Shown here in pieces: positions 46,866 to 55,284 of a stretch of DNA of 64,000 nt; the first letter of the stretch is position 1, and every line of letters begins with the position of its first letter. Under the pieces are notes generated by a model, which had not been told where the DNA came from, made no database searches, and saw nothing but the letters and a program-made list of their open reading frames with translations. Source of the stretch: an uncultured Erysipelotrichaceae bacterium (GTDB lineage Bacteria > Bacillota_I > Bacilli_A > Erysipelotrichales > Erysipelotrichaceae). The stretch spans positions 1 to 64,000 of the forward strand of contig OMXQ01000004.1 of the NCBI GenBank assembly GCA_900315065.1, read 5' to 3'. The position numbers and the translations under genes were made by a program.

Positions 46866-47153
46866 AGTCTTTATTCCTCATCATTATTATAGGCTTCAAA
46901 AATCTCCGGTGATTTCTGCCGTATATATATGACTTCATTACGTACATCCATATTACCCCACCGAGCAAGAGCAGGGCTAAGTTTCAGCTGCCCTGTGCTG
47001 CCTTTCTTATCTGCTGCGTTTAGATTGTAAAATCAAGGCCAATAACAAATATGCGGGATGATCCTCGAACACACAAGTTAATGGAGGGCTTTTACATATT
47101 GTCTAAAATCAGCTCATAGAGCTTTAAGAGCATATGTTCAACTTAGGAACACA

Positions 47154-47735
47154 TCACTTGAAATAGCTGATAGAAGAGCGATACCTTTTCTTAATGATTC
47201 TGAACAATGTTGCTCTGCTTACATTTAGCTTTGAACACATATATTTCTGAGTGATTTCGCCTCTCTTCCATTTCTCATACAATTCTTCTAAAAGAATATA
47301 ATCGATAGCTTTGGGTTGCCTACCTTTATATTTTCCTTCCTTTTTGGCAATCGCAATTCCCTCAGCTTGGCGCTGTCGGATTTGAGACCGCTCCAGTTCT
47401 GCCATTGCAGCAAAAACAGTTAGCATAAACTGCCCCTGTGGAGTATTAGTATCAATCCTTTCCTTCTCTGACACAAAAGATACCTTTTTCTGTTGCAACT
47501 CATCAATGATATCCAGAAGGTCATGTGTCGATCTTGCAAGACGTGAAATGGATTCAACATAAAGGATGTCACCTTCACGAATGAAGCTTAACATTTCCTG
47601 TAAGCCTGGCCGATCTCTGCTTTTGCCAGAAACCATATCTGTATAGATCTTTTCGCAGCCTAAATCCTTCAATATCTTCTCTTGTCTTGCCGTGTTTTGA
47701 TCAACAGTACTGCATCGGCAATATCCTATCTTCAT
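47154..47735 (-). CDS. Small serine resolvase/invertase
   Basis: 193 residues from ATG 47735 (MKIGYCRC); the longer frame starts at a TTG without a site. Catalytic domain with nucleophile in CRCSTVDQNTARQ, SRLARSTHDLLDI, MAELERSQIRQRQAEG, and a C-terminal Hin-type HTH (GEITQKYMCSKLNVSRATLFRIIKKR). Family of Tn3 resolvases and DNA invertases. AT-rich dyads lie just upstream and could be its sites. Confidence 0.93.
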   Translation of the reverse strand: MKIGYCRCSTVDQNTARQEKILKDLGCEKIYTDMVSGKSRDRPGLQEMLSFIREGDILYVESISRLARSTHDLLDIIDELQQKKVSFVSEKERIDTNTPQGQFMLTVFAAMAELERSQIRQRQAEGIAIAKKEGKYKGRQPKAIDYILLEELYEKWKRGEITQKYMCSKLNVSRATLFRIIKKRYRSSISYFK

Positions 47736-47769
47736 TTCAGAGACCCCCGTATATTTCAATAGAGTATAA

Positions 47770-47830
47770 ATATTACATGAAACATATATGTATCATATGA
47801 ATTATATTAAACCATATTGTGAAACACAAC
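47770..47830. other. Possible recombination site upstream of resolvase
   Basis: AT-rich DNA with an imperfect dyad (TGAAACATATATGTATCA) and further ATATTA/TAATAT-like halves directly before the resolvase. Position suits a res site, but subsites cannot be assigned. Confidence 0.25.
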
Positions 47831-47952
47831 ATTGTATGAATCAAATGAGTATACCCTAGTGATACGTATTAAGATGACTTTAGACATTATGCAAAAGCCT
47901 ATAGAATGTCACTTTATTTTCCGAGTCTAAGCGCATCATCAAATTATTAGAA

Positions 47953-48077
47953 CATTATTTTCAGTGTTTATAGTGGGTATATCAATGCCAGGCTTGTTGC
48001 CTGAGGCTTTGGAATTGAAGGCTTAGGCAAGCCTGATAAGGCATTGATATCGGGTCCCACTGTCAACACTGAAAATG
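47953..48077. repeat. Long imperfect palindrome (about 125 bp)
   Basis: The left arm, from TTTTCAGTGTT through AGTGGG, ATCAATGCC and AGGCTTG, is matched by the reverse complement of the right arm (GCCTGATAAGGCATTGATAT ... CAACACTGAAAA). Arms of about 50 bases with a few mismatches meet at about 48015. It could form a long hairpin or cruciform. It resembles a MITE or the paired ends of a deleted insertion sequence. No gene lies here. Confidence 0.7.
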
Positions 48078-48211
48078 GTCCTTTCAGAAAAAGAGGCTTC
48101 GGGCATGATTGTGGGTAAACCAGCATCATTTCAGAGATAACAATAATTGAAAAAGCCATCCTGATTCTTGTAATGTAGATGCGCTGAACATAACACACAA
48201 GGAGATTCAGG

Positions 48212-48322
48212 ATGACCACTGTTACATTATGCAAATATAAAATAAGCCTTTTAGTGTCATGCTCAGGACTGGTATATCTATTTAGTTTATTGCTTGACCT
48301 GTTTCAAGGAGCTCCTGGTTAA
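48212..48322 (+). CDS. Possible 36-residue ORF (transposase start remnant?)
   Basis: AAGGAG seven bases before ATG; reads MTTVTLCKYKISLL then a hydrophobic stretch and a stop after running into the end of the zinc-ribbon gene on the other strand. An inverted repeat (CATCCTGA at about 48160 facing TTCAGGATG at 48206) precedes it. It looks like the cut-off 5' end of an inserted element; product not recognised. Confidence 0.2.
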   Translation: MTTVTLCKYKISLLVSCSGLVYLFSLLLDLFQGAPG

Positions 48323-49691
48323 TAGCTGCCATTGTTTGCAGATAATAATCATCTTCTTCTGGGCTTAACGTGCTTTCGTCTACTGCGTCCAGTTTTTCCA
48401 TGGTATCAGCGTACTGACTCATGAACTGAGTGTATTTAGCAAGCATAGTGGCATCTGAAGCATCGTAACTCTTCATGAATGCACAATAGGAATCAAAGAA
48501 AGCTTTATAACTGTCCATTGCTTCTTTGAATTCTGGTCTGATCCCGCTTGTCGGAGTTGCCGTGGCCTCTTGGGCTGGTTCCGCTGTCTGCTCTGGCGTT
48601 GCTATTGGGGCTGGCGCTTCTCCAGCCTTAACCTGAATATCCATGATGTTTCCTGTTTCTTTCCAGATTGTCACCTTTATTCCATCAGCGTTTGTTCCTT
48701 CAAAATGAGTTTCACTGTTTTTATAGTCATTATTGAATCCGGCGGCTAATACAGAAGCTGTATATTGACTGAAAGCGTCGTTGTCAATATCTGGTATTAG
48801 TACCTGAAGTTCATCTGATGTATCTTTAACGACTGCTCCCCTATTTACTGGCGGAGCTGGCAAAGATGCTGCCACGGCGCTTACAGGCCACGTTAGTTCT
48901 TTATAATCTTTTGGAGCATCCAAGCTTATAGACATCTCATCGCCAGTATACATTACCAGCAATACGTATCCATCACTGTCTGCTGCCTTATAGTAATCAG
49001 TGGAAGTATCTGAATCTACTGTAAATCCTTTTTCTTTACATTCATCTACATAAGCTTGATATTTCTTTTCGCTAAACTTTTCAACATCTACATCCAGGTT
49101 TTTATCACTACTGACGATAACATCACCATATTTTGCATCTGGCTGAGGTATTCTGGAGGCAAGTTCGGTAGATGGCCATACCAGCTTTTCTTTACTTGAA
49201 GAATGAGAAGAAGTATTGGTGAGTCTCATATATGGAATGAAGAGGATACATGAGATGACTAAAAATATGGCATATGGGACTTTTTTACCTTTAATATTTT
49301 CTATAGATCCATTGCCAATCAGCAAAGCAGTTAAGGCGAGAGCAATCTGCAGCAAGGCAACGATTCCTGCCGAAATATGGCTGTCATTAAATGCCACCAG
49401 TGCTCCTAGGAAATCCAGTACGATCAAGACAATAATGAATTTGCCAGTCTTGGTTTTTATGAATGCCTTCTTCTGCTTCTTTTCTTCAGCTTTTTTGGAA
49501 TCTTCATACTGCTTTGCTTTTAAATCAGCTTCCTTGATCTTGGCCTCATCCTTGATCGTAACAACATTTTCATTTTTTTCTTCGTCAATTTGTACCGTCT
49601 GGCCGCAATATTGGCACACAACAGTTTTCTGCCCTTCTTCAACTTCGAGTGCTGCTCCGCAGTACGGGCACGTCATCTTTACTAATTTCAT
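48282..49691 (-). CDS. Zinc-ribbon membrane protein (DUF6591-like)
   Basis: 469 residues. N-terminal zinc ribbon (CPYCGAALEVEEGQKTVVCQYCG), a charged helix, three membrane segments (about 80-160), then an extracellular part with two similar about 85-residue repeats (WPSTELASRIPQP ... and WPVSAVAASLPAPP ...), a Pro/Thr/Ala linker and a helical end. The repeats and end resemble the DUF6591 group. Function unknown. It starts inside the stop of the MerR gene (four-base overlap), so is in that operon and likely under MerR control. Confidence 0.8.
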   Translation of the reverse strand: MKLVKMTCPYCGAALEVEEGQKTVVCQYCGQTVQIDEEKNENVVTIKDEAKIKEADLKAKQYEDSKKAEEKKQKKAFIKTKTGKFIIVLIVLDFLGALVAFNDSHISAGIVALLQIALALTALLIGNGSIENIKGKKVPYAIFLVISCILFIPYMRLTNTSSHSSSKEKLVWPSTELASRIPQPDAKYGDVIVSSDKNLDVDVEKFSEKKYQAYVDECKEKGFTVDSDTSTDYYKAADSDGYVLLVMYTGDEMSISLDAPKDYKELTWPVSAVAASLPAPPVNRGAVVKDTSDELQVLIPDIDNDAFSQYTASVLAAGFNNDYKNSETHFEGTNADGIKVTIWKETGNIMDIQVKAGEAPAPIATPEQTAEPAQEATATPTSGIRPEFKEAMDSYKAFFDSYCAFMKSYDASDATMLAKYTQFMSQYADTMEKLDAVDESTLSPEEDDYYLQTMAAINQELLETGQAIN

Positions 49692-50029
49692 GATCTCTTC
49701 TCCCCCAATAAAATCTGAATTAATGCATCGAGCTTCTGAAGCTGTAAATCTATATCGTTCCGCTTTTCAACCAGTCTTTCTCTCGCTTCAGTGAATATCT
49801 CCAGCTTGCTTACCTTATTATTTAAAACTGCGTCTATTTCTTTAAGCGACAGGCCCGCATCCTGATACTGAATAATGGTTTTCAATTTATTTACTGCAGA
49901 TCGGCTGTAAAGTTTGCCATGCTGCGTTCCTTTATGGCTGGATGCTTTTAAAAGACCTATTTTGTCATAGAAGTATAAAGTCTTACGTGATATTCCTAAT
50001 TCTTCGCATACTTCGTGGACTGTCTGCAT
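49688..50029 (-). CDS. MerR-family regulator (first)
   Basis: 113 residues from ATG 50029 (MQTVHEVCEELGISRKTLYFYDKIGLL, winged HTH), then YSRSAVNKLKTIIQYQDAGLSLKEIDAVL and a coiled coil for dimerisation. No C-terminal ligand domain. An upstream frame opens at 50164 but would place the promoter-operator (50052-50083) inside the gene, so the shorter form is preferred. Co-transcribed with the zinc-ribbon membrane protein. Likely autoregulatory through the palindrome in its own promoter spacer. Confidence 0.8.
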   Translation of the reverse strand: MQTVHEVCEELGISRKTLYFYDKIGLLKASSHKGTQHGKLYSRSAVNKLKTIIQYQDAGLSLKEIDAVLNNKVSKLEIFTEARERLVEKRNDIDLQLQKLDALIQILLGEKRS

Positions 50030-50051
50030 CTTCCTGCTTTTACCAATAACG

Positions 50052-50083
50052 ACTTTACAACTGTTCCCTAGGGGAACAGTCAA
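50052..50083 (-). promoter_or_regulatory. MerR-type promoter with operator in 20-bp spacer
   Basis: Minus strand: TTGACT (-35, 50083-50078), a 20-base spacer and TAAAGT (-10, 50057-50052). The spacer holds most of the palindrome CTGTTCCCCTAGGGAACAG (50061-50079). An overlong spacer with the operator inside is the classic layout that MerR proteins twist into an active promoter. A matching site is at 55186-55217. Confidence 0.75.
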
Positions 50084-50137
50084 CAGGAAAATACTAAAAA
50101 ACTGATAAACAGTCGGATTTTTGCAGTCTGTTTGTTT

Positions 50138-50153
50138 CGTTCCCCGGGGAACG
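50138..50153. promoter_or_regulatory. Palindrome related to MerR operator
   Basis: Perfect 16-base palindrome CGTTCCCCGGGGAACG between the two MerR genes. The half-sites match the operator at 50061 but are four rather than five bases apart, and no promoter is evident around it. Confidence 0.5.
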
Positions 50154-50175
50154 GTAATCAGCATAGAAAAACACC

Positions 50176-50562
50176 TTAATTAGAATTCTTTTCCTTTTCT
50201 ATGAGATTCTTTAGCCTTTCTATCTCTGCCTCCTTATCATCCTTCTCCATTTCCAAACGTTTCAGGGCACTTTCGAGCACCGCCAAATGTGTTGCTTTAC
50301 CATCGTCAAGAATTGCTTTAATCTCTTTAATTGACAAACCTGCGCTGCGATAAATAAGAATCTTGTTAAGCCTTGCCAGCTGATCAGCATCATAAAGTTT
50401 AAATTTCTGTGCTGTTATACGATCTGTCGGTTTGAGCAGACCATTTTTGTCATAGTAAAACAATGTCTTTCTGGTCACACCAGTCAGAGAACAGACTTCT
50501 CCTACTGAATACAGGTGCATCTCTTTTGAAACTGTATTTACCGATCTGTTCCCTTGTTCCAT
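50176..50562 (-). CDS. MerR-family regulator (second)
   Basis: 128 residues from ATG 50562 (AGAGG seven bases upstream; MHLYSVGEV at 50520 is an alternative). HTH LYSVGEVCSLTGVTRKTLFYYDKNGLLKP, YDADQLARLNKILIYRSAGLSIKEIKAIL and a C-terminal coiled coil rich in Glu/Lys. Clearly a paralogue of the first MerR gene, 110+ bases upstream on the same strand. Degenerate GTTCC half-sites (CTGTTCCCTTGTTCC) overlap its start. Confidence 0.82.
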   Translation of the reverse strand: MEQGNRSVNTVSKEMHLYSVGEVCSLTGVTRKTLFYYDKNGLLKPTDRITAQKFKLYDADQLARLNKILIYRSAGLSIKEIKAILDDGKATHLAVLESALKRLEMEKDDKEAEIERLKNLIEKEKNSN

Positions 50563-51035
50563 CCTATTCCTCTTTCTGACAAAATCAGATTAACTTGGAA
50601 GAAGACTCATTAATATGCCCAAAACATTTCCAAAGAGTTCATAGTATGCACCTTTCATCTAATTATTACGGTCCTCAATAAAGCGAGTAGAATAATCGAA
50701 TGCTCGGTTTGCTTCTTTCGTCAGTGCAATGGCTATTTTGAGACGGATAAGGCAGACCAATTTTTTTAGTTTGCTTTCCGAAAATCTTTTCACGGCGAAT
50801 ACTGTAGATAGATCAAGGACATCTAATGCATATGAACGCCAGATACAGTAAAGCAGGAATCTTATTTCTCTCATTGTTGCTGTTGCCGATGGTATCTGTT
50901 CCCTGCAGAACGTTTTTCTTGATCATCGGCTCCCTCCCTTCGACAGGTAAATTAACAGCAGTTTGGCTTCAGAACCATGCCCAAATTCTTTCCAAAAAGA
51001 TTGAAAAAAGACTTTGGACACAATATCGTTGATGT
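50563..51035. other. Intergenic region without a supported gene
   Basis: Contains overlapping 60-70-codon frames on both strands, none with a ribosome-binding site or recognisable sequence. No strong hairpin or repeat seen. Confidence 0.5.
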
Positions 51036-52043
51036 ATGGAAGAATTACGTTATGGCCATATTGCCTCTATATATGATGAATTTGCCGATCAGAAAAGCAG
51101 GAATCAGATGGATCTTCTTGATAAATGGTTTCCTGGATTAATCATTCAGGAAATGTCTTCAGATGGAAATACAAAGAAAGAAGCCAAATATATCGACCAA
51201 GAGTATTTGATCCATGCAGTAAAGTACCATGGTCACTTTTATTCAGGAGGAAGCACAAGAATCTCTCAAATTACCGGCAGACTTATTGGAACAGCAAAAA
51301 GGAATCAGGAAAAAGAAAGAAAAACAGCAGAGCTGATTCAGAAACATCTTGCGGCTGTATTTGTAAGCAACATGGACTTAACACCATCTCTAAAAGAAAA
51401 TGTGCAGAGATATCTGGACAGCTTTGATGAAGATACATTGAACGAATTTGGTCAAACATTGCTGGATCTGATTTTTCAGTTAACAGATGATCGTTACGCA
51501 TTAGATGAATTAGATCGGTTAAGTGAACCATTTGCTTTTGATGATGAGGTGTTTGACGGAATTATCTACAATGCAGCTTATCAGCTTGAACTTAGTACTT
51601 TTGATGGACTGGCCAATGCTTACCTGTGGCTGTTAACCGGAAGTCTGCTGAGGAATGAAACAGGCAGAGTATTAAGAATGTATGACAGCAGCTTTATTGC
51701 CATATATCGTCAGCCTTCAGAAGATGGTACTTTAAAAGACAAGCTGAATGCTATGTTCCATCCTGAAGAGTATTACTACACATATGATGGGGATGATCTT
51801 GATAACCGGTTCCCGGGGATTGAATGGTATTGTGACAAATGCGGTGCTCATCTCAACGAGCAGGAAGGATTTGATGATCACTTAGACGAATGGAAATGCA
51901 CAAAATGTGGATATGTGAATCATATAGGTATGGACAACATATATGAGAATGAAGAAGATGCCAAGAATGATGTCCACCATACGGATGAAGCAAAGTTTAA
52001 AGGTGCACTGAAATACAGAAAGAAACAGTTAAAGAAAGAATAA
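51036..52043 (+). CDS. Unrecognised acidic protein with C-terminal zinc ribbon
   Basis: 335 residues, not recognised. Mostly helical and acidic; the C-terminal part has a zinc ribbon (YCDKCGAHLNEQEGFDDHLDEWKCTKCGYVNHIG, given to show the two CxxC pairs at about residues 267-297) and ends with a lysine-rich tail. No membrane segment or signal. The only gene on the plus strand in this stretch. The ribosome site before the ATG is weak. Possibly regulatory or nucleic-acid related; unproven. Confidence 0.7.
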   Translation: MEELRYGHIASIYDEFADQKSRNQMDLLDKWFPGLIIQEMSSDGNTKKEAKYIDQEYLIHAVKYHGHFYSGGSTRISQITGRLIGTAKRNQEKERKTAELIQKHLAAVFVSNMDLTPSLKENVQRYLDSFDEDTLNEFGQTLLDLIFQLTDDRYALDELDRLSEPFAFDDEVFDGIIYNAAYQLELSTFDGLANAYLWLLTGSLLRNETGRVLRMYDSSFIAIYRQPSEDGTLKDKLNAMFHPEEYYYTYDGDDLDNRFPGIEWYCDKCGAHLNEQEGFDDHLDEWKCTKCGYVNHIGMDNIYENEEDAKNDVHHTDEAKFKGALKYRKKQLKKE

Positions 52044-52084
52044 TACATATTTAGTGGAGGAGTATGGAATGAAACTGGGCGATG

Positions 52085-52520
52085 ACGATTGATACTTCAA
52101 ATCCATAGATGTCCTGGATAGTCGCGGAGATATCTCTTTGACTCATTCCTCTGGCATACATGGAAAGAACTTTGTCTTCAATCTCGGATACATCGGTCTT
52201 ATTCTTAGGAACTACCGCCGGTTCAAATGATCCATCACGATCACGGGGAGCTTTGATCGGAACTTCTCCCATCGTTGTTTTTAAGGTCTTATTAGTGTAT
52301 CCATTACGGCGATTATCAGTGGTTTTCTTTTCTTTGGAATTACTAGCATAGCCAAGATGAGCATTCATCTCACCTTTAAGCATTGATTCAAACATCGGCC
52401 CGAATATCTACTTCAGTGCTTCCTGCATATCAGCTACTGATTCCGGTTGATATTCTTTCAGGATCGCACCTGCAATCTTTTCAGCTGCCGGGTTACGGGT
52501 TATCTTTGTCATGTCTTTCA
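52085..52520 (-). pseudogene. IS256-family transposase remnant
   Basis: From about 52520 the minus strand reads MTKITRNPAAEKIAGAILKEY ... MQEALK, an in-frame TAG, then IFGPMFESMLKGEMNAHLGY ... APRDRDGSFEPAVVPK ... ARGMSQRDISATIQDIYG: the N-terminal third of a mutator-type (IS256) transposase. The DDE catalytic domain is gone: similarity stops near 52085. Both the nonsense codon and truncation make it inactive. Confidence 0.9.
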
Positions 52521-52622
52521 TCCTTCTATTATTCCTCTCATTCTATCAAACAAAAATAATCTGTGCTCGTCAGCTGAGCCGTACGCTCTCAACTAACTTA
52601 CACAGATTAATTTACACGCTCT
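52085..52622 (-). mobile_element. Truncated IS256-like element
   Basis: Contains the transposase remnant and, beyond its start, a likely terminal inverted repeat (minus strand GAGCGTGTAAATTAATCTGT, about 52622-52603). Only this end remains; no partner end is seen. Confidence 0.7.
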
Positions 52623-52690
52623 ATTACTTCAAAAAGACAGGCTTCTCGCCTGCCATTATAAGAATTCATTAATGTAATATCTTTTTATGT

Positions 52691-53008
52691 CTAAGCTTGT
52701 GGTCTTACCTTTAGAAATTCTCTCAATTGGACCATATCCTGTGCGCAGAGCGGACTACCGTGTCGTAACCCATCAGAAATAGTTTCTGCATGACGGATAT
52801 CTTTCTGCAGGCACAGATTCTTAAGTTCTAAAATGCGTTTGTCCTGTTTCAGAATGGTATCATTAGCAAATTTCAGGCTCTTCTTGAGAGATTTGTTGTC
52901 ATGTATCAGGACCCCTATTACTACACCTCCTGCTACGATAACTGCCCCTTCAATAATCTCAATCTTGTGTTCCTTGCAGAATTTTTTTAAATCATTTTTT
53001 TTACTCAT
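52691..53008 (-). CDS. Small membrane-anchored coiled-coil protein
   Basis: 105 residues, not recognised. One membrane segment (IIEGAVIVAGGVVIGVLIH, about 18-36) after a basic N-terminus, then a helical Lys/Leu-rich segment. GGAGG precedes the ATG. Last gene of a minus-strand run from about 55 kb. Confidence 0.65.
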   Translation of the reverse strand: MSKKNDLKKFCKEHKIEIIEGAVIVAGGVVIGVLIHDNKSLKKSLKFANDTILKQDKRILELKNLCLQKDIRHAETISDGLRHGSPLCAQDMVQLREFLKVRPQA

Positions 53009-53046
53009 TCATTTACCTCCATTTTTTCTAATGAGTATTAGATTCT

Positions 53047-53751
53047 TTATTCGAATTTCACGGTATAGCCATCAAATATGCTTAACGAATCAGTTATTAC
53101 ATTCTTTATGTTTGATTCTGCTTTGGCGTATAGGGCATGATCTTTGATAGATTGCTCAAGACCTTGCGATTTAGCAGCTGTTTCAAGTTCTGTGTAGTAT
53201 TCTCCTTTTAAATGATGAAGAATATTATCTTCTTCAGAATAAACAGTTTTTGTTTCATCAAGCTCATTTGAGAGAATTTCTGCTGCAGGAAGTTTGACTA
53301 TTATCGTGTTTTCAGACTGATTAACACTCGTGTTATCGATTATTTCATTTATATCGTATCCGGCTTTAACAGTTCCTTCAAAGTGCTTCATTCCTAAGCC
53401 ATTCTTTGTACCTGGAATAATTAAATTTGTATTTAACAGATACCTTGAGTCTCCAACTCCGTCATCAACATCGATATGACCTGAATATGTATCTTCTATC
53501 GTTGCCACTTCGTCGATATTCCTAAGTGTATGTCGTACATCTACCACGGTTATCGGTTTAGTGCTTTCACTATTTTGATCATCATTATCATTCTTGATAT
53601 CTCTGACAGTTAGATGAATCAATATAAAGGACACTGCAACTACGGCTATGCCAATAACAATTCCTTGGAATACTTTTCCTAATAAAGTTCCTGTTTTTTT
53701 TGCGGATTCTTTAATTTGATTTCTGCGCTGAGATTTATTATTGTTCTCCAT
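53047..53751 (-). CDS. DUF4230-type membrane-anchored protein
   Basis: 234 residues from ATG 53751 (GGGGG upstream; an earlier in-frame start has no site). Basic N-terminus, one membrane helix (IVIGIAVVAVSFILIHLTV), then an extracellular domain that matches the DUF4230 pattern: LRNIDEVATIEDTYSGHI ... ENTIIVKLPAAEILSNELD ... EEDNILHHLKGEYYTELE. Function of DUF4230 unknown. Neighbour of a 32-residue membrane peptide and the 105-residue coiled-coil protein. Confidence 0.75.
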   Translation of the reverse strand: MENNNKSQRRNQIKESAKKTGTLLGKVFQGIVIGIAVVAVSFILIHLTVRDIKNDNDDQNSESTKPITVVDVRHTLRNIDEVATIEDTYSGHIDVDDGVGDSRYLLNTNLIIPGTKNGLGMKHFEGTVKAGYDINEIIDNTSVNQSENTIIVKLPAAEILSNELDETKTVYSEEDNILHHLKGEYYTELETAAKSQGLEQSIKDHALYAKAESNIKNVITDSLSIFDGYTVKFE

Positions 53752-53780
53752 AAGATACCCCCGAACCATTTTTCTGTTCT

Positions 53781-53879
53781 TTATATCCAAGCCGTAACAA
53801 GTACAATCAGATAAAACACTGCAATTGCTGCGCCAATTCCTACTACCACTTCAATAAGCTTTCCTAATGCCTTTTTCAT
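53781..53879 (-). CDS. 32-residue membrane peptide
   Basis: ATG at 53879 behind AAGGAGG (strong site, eight-base spacing). Begins MKKALGKLIEVVVGIGAA and continues as a single hydrophobic helix ending VTAWI. No homologue recognised. Its strong ribosome site and place at the head of the DUF4230 gene argue that it is translated. It could be a membrane-protein subunit, a small regulator or a toxin-like peptide; no antisense RNA was identified. Confidence 0.6.
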   Translation of the reverse strand: MKKALGKLIEVVVGIGAAIAVFYLIVLVTAWI

Positions 53880-53984
53880 AACCTTATCCTCCTTGTATAT
53901 GGCTTTAGTTTAATTGCTCCCATTTGTCGGATAAACCTCGCAATAATGGAGATAAAGAGCTTATTTTCCTCTAAAAAATGGCAA

Positions 53985-54194
53985 TCAGATACTCTTTCCT
54001 GGCTCTTCATGGACTCGCCTTTCGGATGCTATGTAAAGCATCAATTCTTTTTTGTCTTTATTTTCCTTGCGAAGTGCTCCAAATGTCTTGTCAGACCTCA
54101 TGTCACGTCCACTTGGATGTCGAAACGTTCCTAGAGCAAATCCATTTCTTTTTTCAAATGAACCAACTGTGCAATCAGATCTTGTTTTCCTCAT
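53985..54194 (-). CDS. Small basic protein
   Basis: 69 residues from ATG 54194, with GAGAGG five bases upstream; a longer frame starts inside the preceding gene. Rich in Arg/Lys, with an internally similar pair of segments (TVGSFEKRNGFALGTF and DKTFGALRKENKD). Not recognised. Starts 11 bases after the stop of the 69-residue acidic protein gene. Confidence 0.45.
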   Translation of the reverse strand: MRKTRSDCTVGSFEKRNGFALGTFRHPSGRDMRSDKTFGALRKENKDKKELMLYIASERRVHEEPGKSI

Positions 54195-54204
54195 ACATAC
54201 CTCT

Positions 54205-54414
54205 CTAGGCTTCCTCCCACACCTCGTATTCTGGATCGTCATAATCAATCTCGCCTTCATTACCACCCATCATTTCAAGGTCTTCGGCTCCCTGCTTATA
54301 GCAGCTGATTTCATACAACGCAGCATCTCTTGCAGCGTCTTCTGTTGCAAATCCAGCTCCATCTTCAACCAAGTCTTCTTCACCACTGCTGTAAATCAAT
54401 TTTGCATACCACAT
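54205..54414 (-). CDS. Small acidic protein
   Basis: 69 residues beginning MWYAKLIYSSGEEDLVEDG, strongly acidic at the end (EIDYDDPEYEVWEEA). AAGGAGG nine bases upstream of the ATG gives good support. Resembles small unnamed proteins of mobile elements with a YAK(L/I) start and one alpha-beta unit; function unknown. Confidence 0.65.
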   Translation of the reverse strand: MWYAKLIYSSGEEDLVEDGAGFATEDAARDAALYEISCYKQGAEDLEMMGGNEGEIDYDDPEYEVWEEA

Positions 54415-54441
54415 TCTCGTTTCCTCCTTATCTGTCGTATG

Positions 54442-55038
54442 TCAGCAATAAATTGCGTATTTTCTCATTTCGTGACGGATTCCATCAAATAATTCTCTTT
54501 TGTTTTTTGGAACACCTTTGTCATATCGATGTGTAACAACACATTTGTCCGGAGATACAGGATATTTTGCACCACTTATAAAATAAACATCGCTGTTGTA
54601 AAGAACTCCGTATCCCTCACGTCTGTACACTGTATCGTGCTGATTATTTGCTGATCTGACCCATTTATATGTGACAGCTTTAACCAATCGCGGTTTATTT
54701 ACTAAGCTGCAGCGGGTTACTGTTTCATCTATCATCTCCTGAATGTTGTCTTCCGTCATACCACGGATAAGTTCTTCATCAAGTTTATAAAACCACACCT
54801 TTTCACCATTTACATGATGCCAGCTGCTCTTATAAAGAAGATATTCCCTCAACACTTCAATATGCACCTGATGAAGTAATTCATAGTTAATCGGTACAGA
54901 TTCTTCATCTTCTTCTTTAATGCGAAATACTTCTTCGAAAATTCTATAGAATGTCCAGTTCTTATAAATATCCTCACCGTTGCTAAGCGCTTCTAATCCT
55001 CTTTTACTGATATCGTATATTCTTGGAGCAATAAACAT
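54442..55038 (-). CDS. Unrecognised 198-residue protein
   Basis: Begins MFIAPRIYDISKRGLEALSNGED, a possible winged-helix start, followed by an acidic helical region and a basic C-terminal half with TRCSLVNKPRLVKAVTYKWV. No membrane segment. AAGGAGATGAAAGG precedes the ATG. First gene of the minus-strand run under the MerR-type operator at 55186-55217. Function not recognised. Confidence 0.65.
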   Translation of the reverse strand: MFIAPRIYDISKRGLEALSNGEDIYKNWTFYRIFEEVFRIKEEDEESVPINYELLHQVHIEVLREYLLYKSSWHHVNGEKVWFYKLDEELIRGMTEDNIQEMIDETVTRCSLVNKPRLVKAVTYKWVRSANNQHDTVYRREGYGVLYNSDVYFISGAKYPVSPDKCVVTHRYDKGVPKNKRELFDGIRHEMRKYAIYC

Positions 55039-55185
55039 TTCCTTTCATCTCCTTCCCCCTAACTTAGATATTCCGGATATCTTTGTTATGGCTATAGATT
55101 AGATGTAAAACCGCTTTCAAAACAGGATCACAAATTGGAAATAGACATGCTTAATTCCATCTCTTTATGGAAATGAACAGTGTTT

Positions 55186-55217
55186 TTTATTAACTGTTCC
55201 GTTAGGGAACGGTCATT
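55186..55217 (-). promoter_or_regulatory. Second MerR-type promoter/operator
   Basis: Minus strand ATGACC, then GTTCCCTAACGGAACAG and TTAATAAAA. It aligns without gaps to the promoter of the first MerR gene (TTGACT, GTTCCCCTAGGGAACAG, TTGTAAAGT). It should drive the gene run starting at 55038 under control of one of the MerR proteins. It might also affect the divergent XRE gene. Confidence 0.65.
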
Positions 55218-55284
55218 TTCAGCTCATCATAACGATAAAATATCGATTAAATGGCGTATTATATATATTGATAGGGGATTTATA

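Noticed and set aside
47968-48234. 88-codon minus-strand ORF across the long palindrome
   Set aside because: It reads through both arms of the inverted repeat and has no ribosome site.
50659-50874. 71-codon minus-strand ORF
   Set aside because: No ribosome-binding site, no recognised similarity, overlapped by an equally weak frame on the other strand.
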